From an uncultured Hungatella sp. (lineage in GTDB: Bacteria; Bacillota; Clostridia; Lachnospirales; Lachnospiraceae), in the NCBI GenBank assembly GCA_910585645.1, contig CAJUFP010000029.1:1-46148 (forward strand): DNA of 46,148 nt, given 5' to 3'. Below, piece after piece: positions 1 through 8,700 of this stretch; the first letter of the stretch is position 1, and every line of letters begins with the position of its first letter. The notes beneath the pieces are model-generated. The model had not been told where the DNA came from. It saw only the letters and a program-made list of their open reading frames with translations, and ran no database searches. Both the position numbers and the translations under genes were made by a program.

Positions 1-89
1 CTCCATGGCATAAATTCACCCTGCCGGGACATCTCTCCTTCTCTGACTGGCAAAAGCAGAATTCGCTGGTTAGGGTTTGCTCACTTAAG
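1..89 (+). repeat. Left arm of a ~90-bp inverted repeat (dispersed repeat family)
   Basis: The first 89 bases match the reverse complement of 332-422 with scattered mismatches. Both arms begin CTCCAYGGCATAAATTCACC and end TTTGCTCACTTAAG. Bases 25-50 also recur, inverted, at 45995-46020. The arm is probably cut by the contig end, so the full element may extend to the left. Confidence 0.8.
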
Positions 90-252
90 GTGTTTCCGGT
101 AAGGACGCGGTTTCGACTTTGTAGCGGAAAGATAGCTGTTTTATCGGCAGCAAGGTTTGTGCATCGTAGTTAGAAGAAACGGAATCTTGATATTGCTTTC
201 CATTACAGCGAAATGGATCCTTTTGGGTCCACAACAACATCGCCTTAACCAT
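85..252 (-). CDS. Possible 55-aa ORF inside the inverted-repeat cassette
   Basis: An ATG at 250-252 opens 55 codons that end at TAA (85-87), exactly where the flanking repeat arm begins (TAA then GTGAGCAA). The peptide starts MVKAMLLWTQKDPF and ends LSFRYKVETASLPETP. I do not recognise it. No good ribosome binding site precedes the ATG and no hydrophobic segment or motif is visible. The run could be part of the repeat read as protein, or a gene fragment. It is listed because it fills most of the 242-bp space between the two repeat arms and because its stop coincides with the repeat boundary. Confidence 0.25.
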   Translation of the reverse strand: MVKAMLLWTQKDPFRCNGKQYQDSVSSNYDAQTLLPIKQLSFRYKVETASLPETP

Positions 253-331
253 TACTCAACAATATACTGAAACAATAAAAAACAGGTATTTTTCACTATA
301 AAGTTGGAGCGGCGTCCCCTATCAGAACCAT

Positions 332-422
332 CTTAAGTGAGCAAATCCCAGCCAGCGAATCCTGCTTTTGCCAGGGAGGGAAGGCAGGCTGTGTGCCGGG
401 CGGGTGAATTTATGCCGTGGAG
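332..422 (-). repeat. Right arm of the ~90-bp inverted repeat
   Basis: This is the reverse complement counterpart of 1-89. Conserved blocks include GGCAAAAGCAG, ATTCGCTGG and TTTGCTCACTTAAG. The 242 bp between the arms (90-331) is AT-richer than its surroundings and holds the 55-aa ORF. The right arm runs directly into a second, longer palindromic unit. Confidence 0.8.
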
Positions 423-570
423 ATGAGACCAGGGAAACAGGAGGGCTGATACCCGACTGGTTCCCGCTTTAAGGGCTCATCGGAATGTTTGGCATATCTG
501 AACCCGCCCGACACACAGCCTCCCTTCCCTCCATGGCATCGCGACTCCCCCCGCCCCTTGCTCACTAAAC
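388..570 (+). repeat. Palindromic repeat unit, copy related to the one at the right contig end
   Basis: This ~180-bp unit is a close inverted match to 45955-46144. Shared blocks include GGCTGTGTGCCGGGCGGG (388-405), GAGATGAGACCAGGGAA (421 on) and TTTAAGGGCTCATCGGAA (467 on). It ends in TTGCTCACTAAA (559-570). The central hairpin is degenerate here compared with the 14-bp perfect stem of the right-end copy. It lies directly upstream of the promoter of the first acetyltransferase gene. Confidence 0.85.
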
Positions 571-588
571 AAGTCCCTTCTCCGGATA

Positions 589-618
589 TTGTAACCTTAA
601 AATATTTTGTGATATAAT
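589..618 (+). promoter_or_regulatory. Sigma-70-type promoter of the first GNAT gene
   Basis: TTGTAA (589-594), an 18-bp spacer and a perfect TATAAT (613-618), about 55 bp upstream of the ATG at 674. It starts about 20 bp after the end of the palindromic repeat. Confidence 0.6.
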
Positions 619-673
619 CTTCATACACAAAATCATGTAACCTTTCCACAAACACCTGATAGGAGTTTATACG

Positions 674-1432
674 ATGAACCTGATCCATACCACAAAACCA
701 ACTGATCTCCAAAAAAAACACATGACAGACCTTGTCAATGCTTGCAAAGCCGCGGAGCCCCTGGCTCTGTCCGCGCCGGTGGAGGACGACTTAGGGTACG
801 ACATCCTTCTTCTCTATGAGGAAGACCAGACTCTGGCCGCTATGTCTTTTCTCTTCTTCCCCCAGGAAGGCCCCTGTGAGTGCTGCGCCTTCGTAGACCC
901 GCAAAAACGCCGCAGAGGTTATTTCTCTCTCCTTCTGGACAAGACTCTGGACCTGGTTGACGATTACGAGAAAACACAGAAGACGCCTGTAGACTTCTGC
1001 TTTTTGGCGGACGAGAACACGCCCTCCGCCGTTGCCGCCCTCTCATCCATCGGCGCGGAATACTGGTACTCCGAACACAAGATGGAGCGCCCCCTGACCC
1101 AAAACGACCAAAACTTCCGCCTGTCCTCCCTGACCATTGAGAAAGACTCCCAGGACCCCCGGCTTTACTGCGCCCTCCTAAAGGGCCAGATCATAGGAAC
1201 CTGTGCCGTCCTTCCCTCAGACAGCCAGCTTTATCTCTACGCCTTCCAGATCCGGGAAGCATACCAGGGGCAGGGACTGGGCAAAGAGTTCCTCCTGGGC
1301 ATGTTCTGCCTTCTGTCCCACATGGGCGACCGGGTAACCATCCAGGTATCGGGCCAGAATTATATTGCCAGAAATCTTTACAAAAAGACAGGGTTCCAAA
1401 CTACGGAATCCCTGTCCTACTATCTCTATTAA
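674..1432 (+). CDS. GNAT family N-acetyltransferase, two tandem GNAT-like halves
   Basis: This 252-aa protein should transfer an acetyl group from acetyl-CoA to an unknown amine. The C-terminal half has the acetyl-CoA loop YQGQGLG (197-203) and a terminal segment ARNLYKKTGF (232-241) typical of the fold. The N-terminal half has a second, weaker copy of the pyrophosphate loop, RRRGYF (79-84), so the protein looks like a fused pair of GNAT domains of which the second is better preserved. The start is backed by TAGGAG eight bases upstream of the ATG. It is a single-gene unit with its own promoter, facing the leftward alarmone synthetase gene 19 bp beyond its stop. The substrate cannot be read from the sequence. 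Confidence 0.85.
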   Translation: MNLIHTTKPTDLQKKHMTDLVNACKAAEPLALSAPVEDDLGYDILLLYEEDQTLAAMSFLFFPQEGPCECCAFVDPQKRRRGYFSLLLDKTLDLVDDYEKTQKTPVDFCFLADENTPSAVAALSSIGAEYWYSEHKMERPLTQNDQNFRLSSLTIEKDSQDPRLYCALLKGQIIGTCAVLPSDSQLYLYAFQIREAYQGQGLGKEFLLGMFCLLSHMGDRVTIQVSGQNYIARNLYKKTGFQTTESLSYYLY

Positions 1433-1451
1433 TGTGTTTGTCCGGCGGGGG

Positions 1452-2162
1452 CTAATCCCTCTTCACCTGAATCCCCTGGGACTCAATGCTCTGACGGATG
1501 GAAAGCATCTTCTCATCCGTCTGAGCGATAACGTCCGCGCAAAGCTTTAGCTCCCGGCTGATATCCTCAGAGTCGATCAGCGGCTTTTTATATTTCAGCT
1601 GGTGGTCTAAGCTGGCCCAGAAGTCCATGGCAATGGTTCGGATCTGCACCTCCACCCGCATAAGCCTCTTCTCGTCAGAGAAGAACACAGGAATCTCCAC
1701 GATCATGTGGTAGCTTCTGTACCCGTTCTCCTTGGGGTTCATGATGTAGTCCTTGATGGCGATCACCCGGATATCGTCCTGGCGCATCAGCATCTCCGCC
1801 ACCTGGTAAATATCATCCACAAAGGAACAGATGACCCGCACCCCCGCAATGTCGTCCAGATGGTTGATCATGGACTCCACAGAGATCTCCAGGTTCCTCC
1901 TCTGCAGCTTCTCCACAATGCTGATCGGCTTTTTCACCCTGGACTTGATCATCTCAATGGGATTTCTCTGGTTGCGCACCGACAGCTCGTCGTTGAGCAC
2001 TTCCAGCTTGGTCTTCACCTCCCGGATGGCGCAGGTGTACATCATCATAGCCTCCTGGAACTGGTGGGCCTGGACCAGGAAATTGTCCGGCACCTGAACC
2101 AAATGGGGGACGCTTACAATGGACTGCACCAGTTCGCTGTTGGGGTTCATATTAATCCTCAT
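1452..2162 (-). CDS. Small alarmone synthetase, GTP pyrophosphokinase family (YjbM/YwaC-like)
   Basis: This 236-aa protein is a single-domain RelA/SpoT-type nucleotidyltransferase that should move pyrophosphate from ATP to GDP or GTP to make (p)ppGpp. Visible family motifs are SRVKKPISIVEKLQRR (74-89), DIAGVRV with the metal-binding Asp (104-110), NPKENGYRSYH (142-152), and EVQIRT (171-176) followed by W182 and LDHQLKYK. There is no HD hydrolase, TGS or ACT domain, so it should be synthesis-only and controlled mainly by expression. The gene starts 31 bp after the stop of the Mrp gene and is probably co-transcribed with it. A second ATG at 2150, preceded by GAGG, is an alternative start. Confidence 0.9.
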   Translation of the reverse strand: MRINMNPNSELVQSIVSVPHLVQVPDNFLVQAHQFQEAMMMYTCAIREVKTKLEVLNDELSVRNQRNPIEMIKSRVKKPISIVEKLQRRNLEISVESMINHLDDIAGVRVICSFVDDIYQVAEMLMRQDDIRVIAIKDYIMNPKENGYRSYHMIVEIPVFFSDEKRLMRVEVQIRTIAMDFWASLDHQLKYKKPLIDSEDISRELKLCADVIAQTDEKMLSIRQSIESQGIQVKRD

Positions 2163-2193
2163 GGCCGCACCTCTGTCTCATTTCCAGGCCCCA

Positions 2194-3057
2194 TCAGGCG
2201 CCTGCGTTCATCCGGGCCGCCTTCTCGGCCGCGCCGTCAAGCCAGTCGCCCTCCAGATACTCCACAGTCCCCGCGTCCACCATCCCGGCGATCTTCGGGT
2301 CAACTGGGATTCTGGCAAGAACCGGGATCCCGTACTCCTCTGCCACCTGGTCAATGTGGCTCTCCCCGAACACGGAAATCTTCCTGCCGCAGTCCGGACA
2401 TTGCAGATAGCTCATATTTTCCACCACGCCCAGAATGGGGATCTCCATCTTCTTGGCCATATTCACCGCCTTGCCCACGATCATGGACACCAGCTCCTGA
2501 GGGGAGGTGACGATGATGATCCCGTCCACAGGCAGGGACTGGAACACCGTCAGCGGCACATCCCCGGTTCCCGGCGGCATATCCACAAACATAAAGTCAA
2601 TATCCTTCCAAAGGGTCTCGCTCCAGAACTGCTTCACCGCCCCCGCGATCACAGGCCCTCTCCAGATCACAGGGTCCTTCTCGTCATCCAAAAGAAGATT
2701 GGCAGATATGATCTGGATCCCTGTGCTGGTGGTGGCAGGAACCATCAGCTTCTCATCCGTCAGGCCGATATCTCCGCTTATGCCAAAAGCCTTGGGGATA
2801 GACGGCCCTGTGATATCCGCGTCCAGAATAGCTGTCCGGTATCCCTTAGCGTTCATCTTCACCGCCATCATGGAGGTGACCAGGGATTTGCCCACGCCGC
2901 CTTTCCCGCTGACAATGCCAATGACCTTTTTCACGGAGCTTAAGGGGTGAAGGGCCTCCAGAAAGCTCTCCTGTTCCTGGGTCCTGCTGCCGCAATCCGC
3001 CCCGCAGGTGCTGCAGTTGTGGGTGCAGTTTTCCATCTCGTTCTCATTCGCGCTCAT
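2194..3057 (-). CDS. Mrp/NBP35 family Fe-S cluster carrier ATPase
   Basis: This 287-aa protein belongs to the ParA-like Mrp/NBP35 P-loop ATPases that bind and hand over Fe-S clusters in the cytosol. It has four N-terminal cysteines (11, 15, 18, 22) like those of NBP35, the deviant Walker A GKGGVGKS (51-58), the DADITGPS switch (79-86), MPPGTGD (160-166), and the CPDC pair (220-223) that carries the shared cluster at the dimer interface. GGAGG lies upstream but 13 bases from the ATG, so the internal ATG of MENC is a possible alternative start. It is the first gene of a two-gene unit with the alarmone synthetase and has its own promoter at 3109-3137. Confidence 0.93.
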   Translation of the reverse strand: MSANENEMENCTHNCSTCGADCGSRTQEQESFLEALHPLSSVKKVIGIVSGKGGVGKSLVTSMMAVKMNAKGYRTAILDADITGPSIPKAFGISGDIGLTDEKLMVPATTSTGIQIISANLLLDDEKDPVIWRGPVIAGAVKQFWSETLWKDIDFMFVDMPPGTGDVPLTVFQSLPVDGIIIVTSPQELVSMIVGKAVNMAKKMEIPILGVVENMSYLQCPDCGRKISVFGESHIDQVAEEYGIPVLARIPVDPKIAGMVDAGTVEYLEGDWLDGAAEKAARMNAGA

Positions 3058-3108
3058 CTTGTCTGTAAAACCTCCTCAATCTCAAATGTCATACCTTGTA
3101 ATACCTCT

Positions 3109-3137
3109 ATTATAGAGTATATTTCTCAAAAAGTCCA
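3109..3137 (-). promoter_or_regulatory. Promoter of the mrp-alarmone synthetase operon
   Basis: On the minus strand, TGGACT (3137-3132), a 17-bp spacer and a perfect TATAAT (3114-3109), about 50 bp upstream of the Mrp start. It lies directly downstream of the folT terminator. Confidence 0.6.
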
Positions 3138-3144
3138 TATGCAT

Positions 3145-3183
3145 GGAAAAAACTGGTTACTGTTCCCTCCAGGGAACGGTACC
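3145..3183 (-). terminator. Rho-independent terminator of folT
   Basis: On the minus strand an imperfect stem (GGTACCGTTCCC pairing with GGGAACAGTAACC, loop TGGA) is followed by AGTTTTTT. It starts 24 bp beyond the folT stop codon. Confidence 0.75.
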
Positions 3184-3206
3184 AAAAACGGTAAGCTGCT
3201 CCCCTC

Positions 3207-3764
3207 TCACGCAGATCTGCGTATGAGCCGGAAGATCCCGGTCTGCTCCATGGCCATGGTCATGGTGTAAAACAGAAACGAATTGACCGGCCACATGGCC
3301 AGGTTCTTGATGACCCGCACAGGCAGAAGCACAAAAAATCCCTTTCCATACATCATATCCAGCCACAGCGTTCCCAGGATCATATTGCACACTACGGACA
3401 CGCAAAGTTCCGCCGCCAGGACACGAACTATGGTCAGCTTTCTCTTGTAAAAAAAGCACCCGTAAAGAACCCCTGCTGTCATGGCCCCTATGGTCCATCC
3501 CGGGAAGAACGCCCCAGTGGGCTTGATCAGATATTTCAGGATATCCAAAGCCCCTCCGTAAAAGCAGCCTACTGCCGGGCCAAACAGATAGTACACAAAC
3601 TGATTGGCAATGCTGGAAAACCCGATCTTAATGAAGTCGCCGATCTGGATGGTCAGGGACCCCAGTATGATGCCAATAGCTCCGAACATGGCCATGGTGG
3701 TCACAGTCCCCACATGTTTCAGTTCATTGTAAGAATCCTGGAACAAAGTTGCCAATTTTTTCAT
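3207..3764 (-). CDS. folT: ECF transporter S component, folate-specific (FolT)
   Basis: This 185-aa, strongly hydrophobic protein has about six predicted membrane helices. It matches the folate-type S components of energy-coupling factor vitamin importers, which bind folate and dock with a shared EcfT/EcfA module encoded elsewhere; no EcfA or EcfT gene lies in the window. The assignment rests on overall sequence character (for example GFSSIANQFVYYLFGP, LKYLIKPTGAFFPGW and the C-terminal LLPVRVIKNLAMWP) and, independently, on the tetrahydrofolate riboswitch in its leader. The ATG is preceded by AGGAGGTAAT at 3780-3771. It is a single-gene unit with its own promoter and terminator. Confidence 0.9.
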   Translation of the reverse strand: MKKLATLFQDSYNELKHVGTVTTMAMFGAIGIILGSLTIQIGDFIKIGFSSIANQFVYYLFGPAVGCFYGGALDILKYLIKPTGAFFPGWTIGAMTAGVLYGCFFYKRKLTIVRVLAAELCVSVVCNMILGTLWLDMMYGKGFFVLLPVRVIKNLAMWPVNSFLFYTMTMAMEQTGIFRLIRRSA

Positions 3765-3770
3765 AAAAAA

Positions 3771-3810
3771 ATTACCTCCTTTGCAGACCTCTTACCACAA
3801 CAGGAGATAA
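3771..3810 (-). promoter_or_regulatory. Ribosome binding site of folT and candidate anti-Shine-Dalgarno arm
   Basis: The Shine-Dalgarno AGGAGGTAA (3780-3772) can pair over nine positions, one of them G-U, with TTATCTCCT (3810-3802), which lies just downstream of the riboswitch. This would make a hairpin that hides the ribosome binding site. It suggests translational control by folate, with the arm opened or closed by the aptamer. Pairing was read by eye. Confidence 0.55.
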
Positions 3811-3824
3811 TCCTATCTTCCATT

Positions 3825-3922
3825 GCAGCGGGATGCGGCCTGCGCACCGCAAGAACACTTCTTTTCGTCCGGCTGGCAACTCCCCGTCCAACCGGCACTT
3901 AACGCGCGCGGGCCTACTCTGC
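3825..3922 (-). promoter_or_regulatory. Tetrahydrofolate (THF) riboswitch aptamer in the folT leader
   Basis: The minus strand carries the conserved features of the folT/THF riboswitch class: a closing helix GCAG...CTGC, GAGTAG near the 5' end, CGCGTTAAGTGCC, GGACGGGGAGTTGCC, ACGAAAAG, GCGGTG and CCGCATCCCGCTGC at the 3' end. It lies 60 bp upstream of folT, exactly where this class is known to sit, and 58 bp downstream of the small ORF's stop. Confidence 0.88.
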
Positions 3923-3980
3923 TTTCTGTATTTTATTTTTTGCGGCCTTTCGAGGATTCCCGTAAGAACCGCTTCCTGTA

Positions 3981-4187
3981 TTAGCATATCATATCTTTTG
4001 GGAAATGCAAGCTTTTTTCCACAACAGATTTTGTTTTCCCTTTTGGTTTTGGCTTATACTGCTCTTCCCCGGATTCAATATAAAGAACAAAATCATTGAT
4101 CTCCTTCTCACTCCATCCGGCAACGCGCAACCCTAAAAGCAGCCTTGCAACCTCTGTCATGTTCCTAACCAAACCTCCAATCGCCAA
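3981..4187 (-). CDS. Small 68-aa protein of unknown function upstream of folT
   Basis: The frame starts with TTG at 4187, preceded by AAGGG, or with an ATG at 4160 that would give 59 aa. The peptide is soluble. Its helical N-terminal half contains MTEVARLLLGLR and GWSEKEINDF, followed by LYIESGEEQYKPK and a basic tail. The composition is protein-like and the frame has an extended -10 promoter just upstream (4228-4236), so I consider it real. I cannot assign a family. It is oriented like folT and may be co-transcribed into the riboswitch leader, although its stop codon overlaps the candidate folT promoter. Confidence 0.5.
   Translation of the reverse strand: MAIGGLVRNMTEVARLLLGLRVAGWSEKEINDFVLYIESGEEQYKPKPKGKTKSVVEKSLHFPKDMIC
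3983..4010 (-). promoter_or_regulatory. Candidate promoter of the riboswitch-folT transcript
   Basis: On the minus strand, TTGCAT (4010-4005), a 16-bp spacer and TATGCT (3988-3983). It overlaps the last codons of the small upstream ORF and would give a leader of about 210 nt that contains the whole aptamer. Confidence 0.4.
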
Positions 4188-4227
4188 ATGATCCCTTCAG
4201 ACTTCGATTCCCCTTGCCTTCACATTC

Positions 4228-4236
4228 ATTATACCA
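4228..4236 (-). promoter_or_regulatory. Extended -10 promoter for the 68-aa ORF
   Basis: On the minus strand, TGG directly before TATAAT (4233-4228) forms an extended -10. No good -35 is seen 17 bp upstream. It lies in the 76-bp gap between the gltD stop and the small ORF. Confidence 0.45.
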
Positions 4237-4263
4237 CACATCGAAACGATCCACCACAAAAAT

Positions 4264-5751
4264 CTACCCCAAATTCGTATACCCCATCAAACGCTCATCC
4301 ACCTCCCTTGCCGCCTCCCGGCCTTCCCGGATGGCCCACACCACCAGAGACTGTCCCCTGTGCATATCCCCGGCCACAAACACCCGCTTCTCACTGGTCC
4401 CATACCTCCCCGGTGCCGTACACACATTCATCCGCTCATCCACCTTCACACCGAAAGCATCCGTCACATACTTCTGGCTCCCCAAAAATCCGGCGGCGAT
4501 CAGCGCCAAATCCGCGGGAATCTCCTTCTCGCTCCCCTCCACCGGCGCCATCTCCACCCGCCCGGTCTTTCCGTTTTCCTTGGGTTCCACCCTCACCAGA
4601 ACCACGCTTTTGAGCATCCCGTTCTTATCCTTCCGAAACTCCTTCACCGTAGTCTCATAGACTCTCGGGTCCTTTCCAAACACCGCCGCGGCCTCCTCCT
4701 GTCCGTAATCCGTCTTAAACACCTTGGGCCACTGAGGCCACCCGTTGCCCTCTGCCCGCTTTTCGGGCGGCTTTGGCATCATCTCCACCTGCACCACCGA
4801 GGCGCAGCCGTGGCGCACGCAGGTAGCCACGCAGTCATTGCCCGTGTCGCCGCCGCCGATGACCACCACTCTCTTACCCTTTGCGGACACGAACTTTCCG
4901 TCCTTAAACTCCGAATCCAGAAGGCTTTTGGTCGTCCCCTTTAAAAAATCCACCGCAAAACAGATGCCCTGGGCCTCCCTTCCCGGGACCTTGATATCCC
5001 TGGGCTGGCCGGCCCCGCAGGCCAAAAGCACGCAGTCAAACTCTTTCAAAAGCTTTTGGGCCTTGCAGGTCCTTCCCACGTCAACGCCCGTCTCAAAGAC
5101 CACGCCCTCCTGCTTCATCACCTGGACCTTCCGGTCAATGATCTCCTTTTCCAGCTTCATGTTGGGGATGCCGTACATCAAAAGCCCCCCAACCCGGTCG
5201 TCCCGCTCAAACACGGTGACGCTGTGGCCCCTTTTATTCAACTGGTCCGCAGCCGCCAGCCCCGCAGGACCGGAGCCCACCACTGCCACCCGCTTTCCCG
5301 TGCGAATCCTGGGAGGCCTTGGGCCTGCCAGGCCCTGGCTGTAGGCCCGCTCCACAATAGCCCGCTCATTTTCCTTGATGGACACAGGCTCATCATTCAG
5401 CCCGCAGGTGCAGGCCGCCTCGCAAGGGGCGGGGCAGACCCTGGAAGTAAACTCCGGAAAATTGTTGGTCTTTCTCAGCCGGTCAAACGCCTGGCTCCAG
5501 CTTCCCTGGTAAACCAGATCATTCCACTCCGGAATCAGGTTATTTAAAGGACAGCCGGACACCATGCCCCCCAGCATCATCCCCGACTGACAGAACGGAA
5601 CCCCGCACTCCATGCACCTGGCGCCCTGGCGTCTCTGCTCCTCCTCGCTTAAAGGACTGTGAAACTCCCGGTAGTCCCGGATTCGGATCTTGGGGTCCGC
5701 GCTGGGGCCCAAAATCCTGTCAAACTCTAAAAATCCTGTTGGCTTTCCCAT
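4264..5751 (-). CDS. gltD: Glutamate synthase small subunit (GltD)
   Basis: This 495-aa protein should feed electrons from NAD(P)H through FAD and Fe-S clusters to the large subunit, which makes glutamate from 2-oxoglutarate and glutamine. The N-terminal cysteine-rich region has CMECGVPFC (46-54), GCPLNNLIPEW (67-77) and CPAPCEAAC (106-114), the usual Fe-S ligands. The FAD-binding GSGPAGLAAA lies at 159-168 and the NAD(P)H-binding GGGDTG at 299-304. VFVAGDMHRGQS near the C-terminus is the second FAD motif. Length is normal for bacterial GltD. It follows gltB after 14 bp, so the two are one operon and should form the alpha-beta enzyme. Confidence 0.96.
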   Translation of the reverse strand: MGKPTGFLEFDRILGPSADPKIRIRDYREFHSPLSEEEQRRQGARCMECGVPFCQSGMMLGGMVSGCPLNNLIPEWNDLVYQGSWSQAFDRLRKTNNFPEFTSRVCPAPCEAACTCGLNDEPVSIKENERAIVERAYSQGLAGPRPPRIRTGKRVAVVGSGPAGLAAADQLNKRGHSVTVFERDDRVGGLLMYGIPNMKLEKEIIDRKVQVMKQEGVVFETGVDVGRTCKAQKLLKEFDCVLLACGAGQPRDIKVPGREAQGICFAVDFLKGTTKSLLDSEFKDGKFVSAKGKRVVVIGGGDTGNDCVATCVRHGCASVVQVEMMPKPPEKRAEGNGWPQWPKVFKTDYGQEEAAAVFGKDPRVYETTVKEFRKDKNGMLKSVVLVRVEPKENGKTGRVEMAPVEGSEKEIPADLALIAAGFLGSQKYVTDAFGVKVDERMNVCTAPGRYGTSEKRVFVAGDMHRGQSLVVWAIREGREAAREVDERLMGYTNLG

Positions 5752-5765
5752 GTGCCGCTCCTCCT

Positions 5766-8700
5766 TTACCCTTCCCTGGTGTTGGCGTAAAACGCCTCGA
5801 TCTGCGCCTGCTCGCTGCTCAAGCCCTTTTCCTCCATCTGCACGATGGTGTTCATCATTCTCCGGTAATCATGAGGCACGATCCTCTTAAACCTGGGCAG
5901 ATACTGGCCGAAATGCTCCAAAATCTCCTTGCCCTTGGGGGAGTTGGTATAAGACACGTGCTCCTGAATCATGGCCTTCAGCTCCAGCACGTCATACTTA
6001 TTCGCCACCTCCTCAAAAGACACCATCTCCTTGTTGAGACGCCGGTACAAATCATTTCCCTCATCCAGCACATAGGCAATGCCTCCGCTCATGCCCGCCG
6101 CGAAATTCTTGCCCGTGGTTCCAAGGATCACCACCCGGCCGCCGGTCATGTACTCGCAGCCGTGGTCCCCCACGCCCTCCACCACCGCCGTGGCTCCCGA
6201 ATTGCGGACACAAAAACGCTCCCCGGCCACGCCGTTAATAAACGCCTTCCCGCTGGTGGCCCCGTAGAGAGCCACATTTCCGATGATGATATTTTCCTCC
6301 GCCTTAAACTTGACCCCTGCAGGCGGATACACCACAAGCTTTCCGCCGGAAAGCCCTTTGCCAAAATAATCATTGCTGTCGCCCACCAGCTCCAGCGTCA
6401 GGCCCCTGGGGATAAACGCCCCGAAGCTCTGGCCACCGCTTCCCTTACAGCGGATGGTAAAACTGTCCTCCGAAAGTCCCTCCGGGTGCAGCCTGGTGAT
6501 CTCCGACCCCAAAATCGTGCCCAGGGTCCGGTCCACATTGGACACGTCCGTCTCAATGCTCCTCTTCTGCCCCGCGGCCAGAGCCGGCTTTAACGTCTTT
6601 AAGAAAACCCGCTCATCCACCGAATCGGACAATTTAAAATCAAACGCCTGCTTTGACTTGTACCCTGCCAGCTTCACCTCCCCATAAGGATTGCCAAGGA
6701 GACTGCTCAAATCCACCCTGGCAGCCCTGCCCTCCAAAGCCTCATCCCGTCTCTTTAACAAATCCGTCCGCCCCACCAGCTCATCCACAGTGGGTATCCC
6801 CAGAGCGGCCATATACTCCCTCAGCTCCCGGGCCACGAACCGCATAAAATTCATCACATACTCCGGCTTTCCCTTAAACCGCTTGCGAAGCTTGGGATTC
6901 TGGGTGGCAATGCCCACAGGACAGGTATCCAAATTGCACACCCGCATCATGACGCACCCCATGGTCACCAGGGGCGCCGTGGCAAATCCAAATTCCTCCG
7001 CCCCCAGCATACAGGCGATGGCCACATCCCGGCCGGTCATCAGCTTCCCGTCGGTCTCCAAAATCACCTTGTCCCGCAGCCCGTTCATAATCAGAGTCTG
7101 GTGGGCCTCCGCAACCCCCAGCTCCCAGGGAAGTCCCGCATTGTAAATCGAATTAGGCGGCGCGGCCCCGGTGCCCCCGTCAAAAGACGAAACCAAGATC
7201 ACCTGGGCCCCGGCTTTGGCAACCCCCGCGGCCACAGTGCCCACCCCCGCCTCGGACACCAGTTTCACGGAAATCCTGGCCTGGGTGTTGGAATTTTTCA
7301 GGTCAAAAATCAGTTGGGCCAGATCTTCGATGGAGTAAATGTCATGGTGCGGCGGCGGCGAGATCAGCCCCACCCCTGTGGTAGAATGGCGGGTCTTTGC
7401 CACCCAGGGATACACCTTTTTCCCCGGAAGCTGTCCGCCCTCCCCGGGCTTTGCCCCCTGGGCCATCTTGATCTGTATCTCCCTGGCGCTCACCAGATAC
7501 CGGGACGTGACGCCAAACCGCCCCGAAGCCACCTGCTTGATGGCAGAACAGGTATTTTGGCCCTGGCCCTTTGCCGACTCAAGGCGCTCCAAGCTCTCCC
7601 CGCCTTCCCCGCTGTTGGATTTGCCCCCCAGCCGGTTCATGGCAATGGCCAGCGTCTCATGGGCTTCCTGGGAAATAGACCCGTAAGACATGGCGCCGGT
7701 CTTAAACCGCTTCACAATAGAATCCACGCTCTCCACCTGCTCCAGGGGAATGCCGCCCTTTGGGTCATACTTAAAATCAAGGATGCTCCGCAGATTCATG
7801 GTCCGCCCCTCCCTGTGTATGGCCCGGGAATACTGTTTAAAGGTCTCGTAATCCCCGTTTCTCGTGGCCTCCTGCAAAAGATGGATGGTCAGCGGGTCAT
7901 AAAGGTGCTCCTCCTTTCCCGCCCGCTCCTTGTGGCTCCCCGCGCTGTCCAGGGTCAAATCCACGTCAAGGCCCAGAGGGTCAAAGGCCGCCGAGTGAAG
8001 GCTGGCCACATCCCCCGCAATATCCTCCAGGGTGATGCCGCCCACCCGGCTTACGGTGTTGGTAAAATATTTGTCCACCACCTCCTTGGAAATGCCGATG
8101 GCCTCAAAAATCTGGGAGCCCTGGTAAGACTGAATGGTGGAAATCCCCATTTTAGACGCGATCTTTACAATGCCGTGGAGCACCGCGCTGTTGTAATCCT
8201 CCACCGCCGCATAGTAATCCTTGTGAAGCATTCCCGACTCGATCAGGTACTGGATGGATTCCTGGGCCAGATAAGGGTTCACCGCGCAGGCCCCGTACCC
8301 CAAAAGCGCCGCGAAATGGTGAACCTCCCTGGGCTCCCCGCTCTCCAAAATCAATGCCACGCCGGTGCGCTTCTTAGTCTTAACCAAATGCTGCTGCAGA
8401 GCCGACACCGCCAACAGGGAAGGAATCGGCACATGGTTCTCGTCAATATCCCGGTCCGACAAAATGATAATGTTCGCCCCCGCCCGGTGCGCCCGGTCCA
8501 CCTCCAGAAACAGCCGGTCAATGGCCTTTTCCAGAGAAGTGTTTTTATAGTAGGTAATGGGAATGACCTCCACCTGAAAGCCCGGCCGTTTCATGTATTT
8601 GATCTTCAAAAGATCCGTGCAGGTGAGAATGGGATTGTCCACCTGGAGAATCTTGCAGTTCTCCGGCTTTTCCTCCAAAACATTTCCGTCCTCCCCCACA

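Noticed and set aside
410..721. A 103-codon minus-strand frame across the left repeat and the first GNAT start
   Set aside because: It is a translation of the palindromic repeat (for example GFRYAKHSDEPLKREP) and of the antisense of a real gene; no ribosome site.
1707..2943. Long plus-strand frames opposite the alarmone synthetase and mrp genes
   Set aside because: Compositions rich in His, Pro and Arg are typical of antisense shadows, and the minus-strand genes have clear family motifs.
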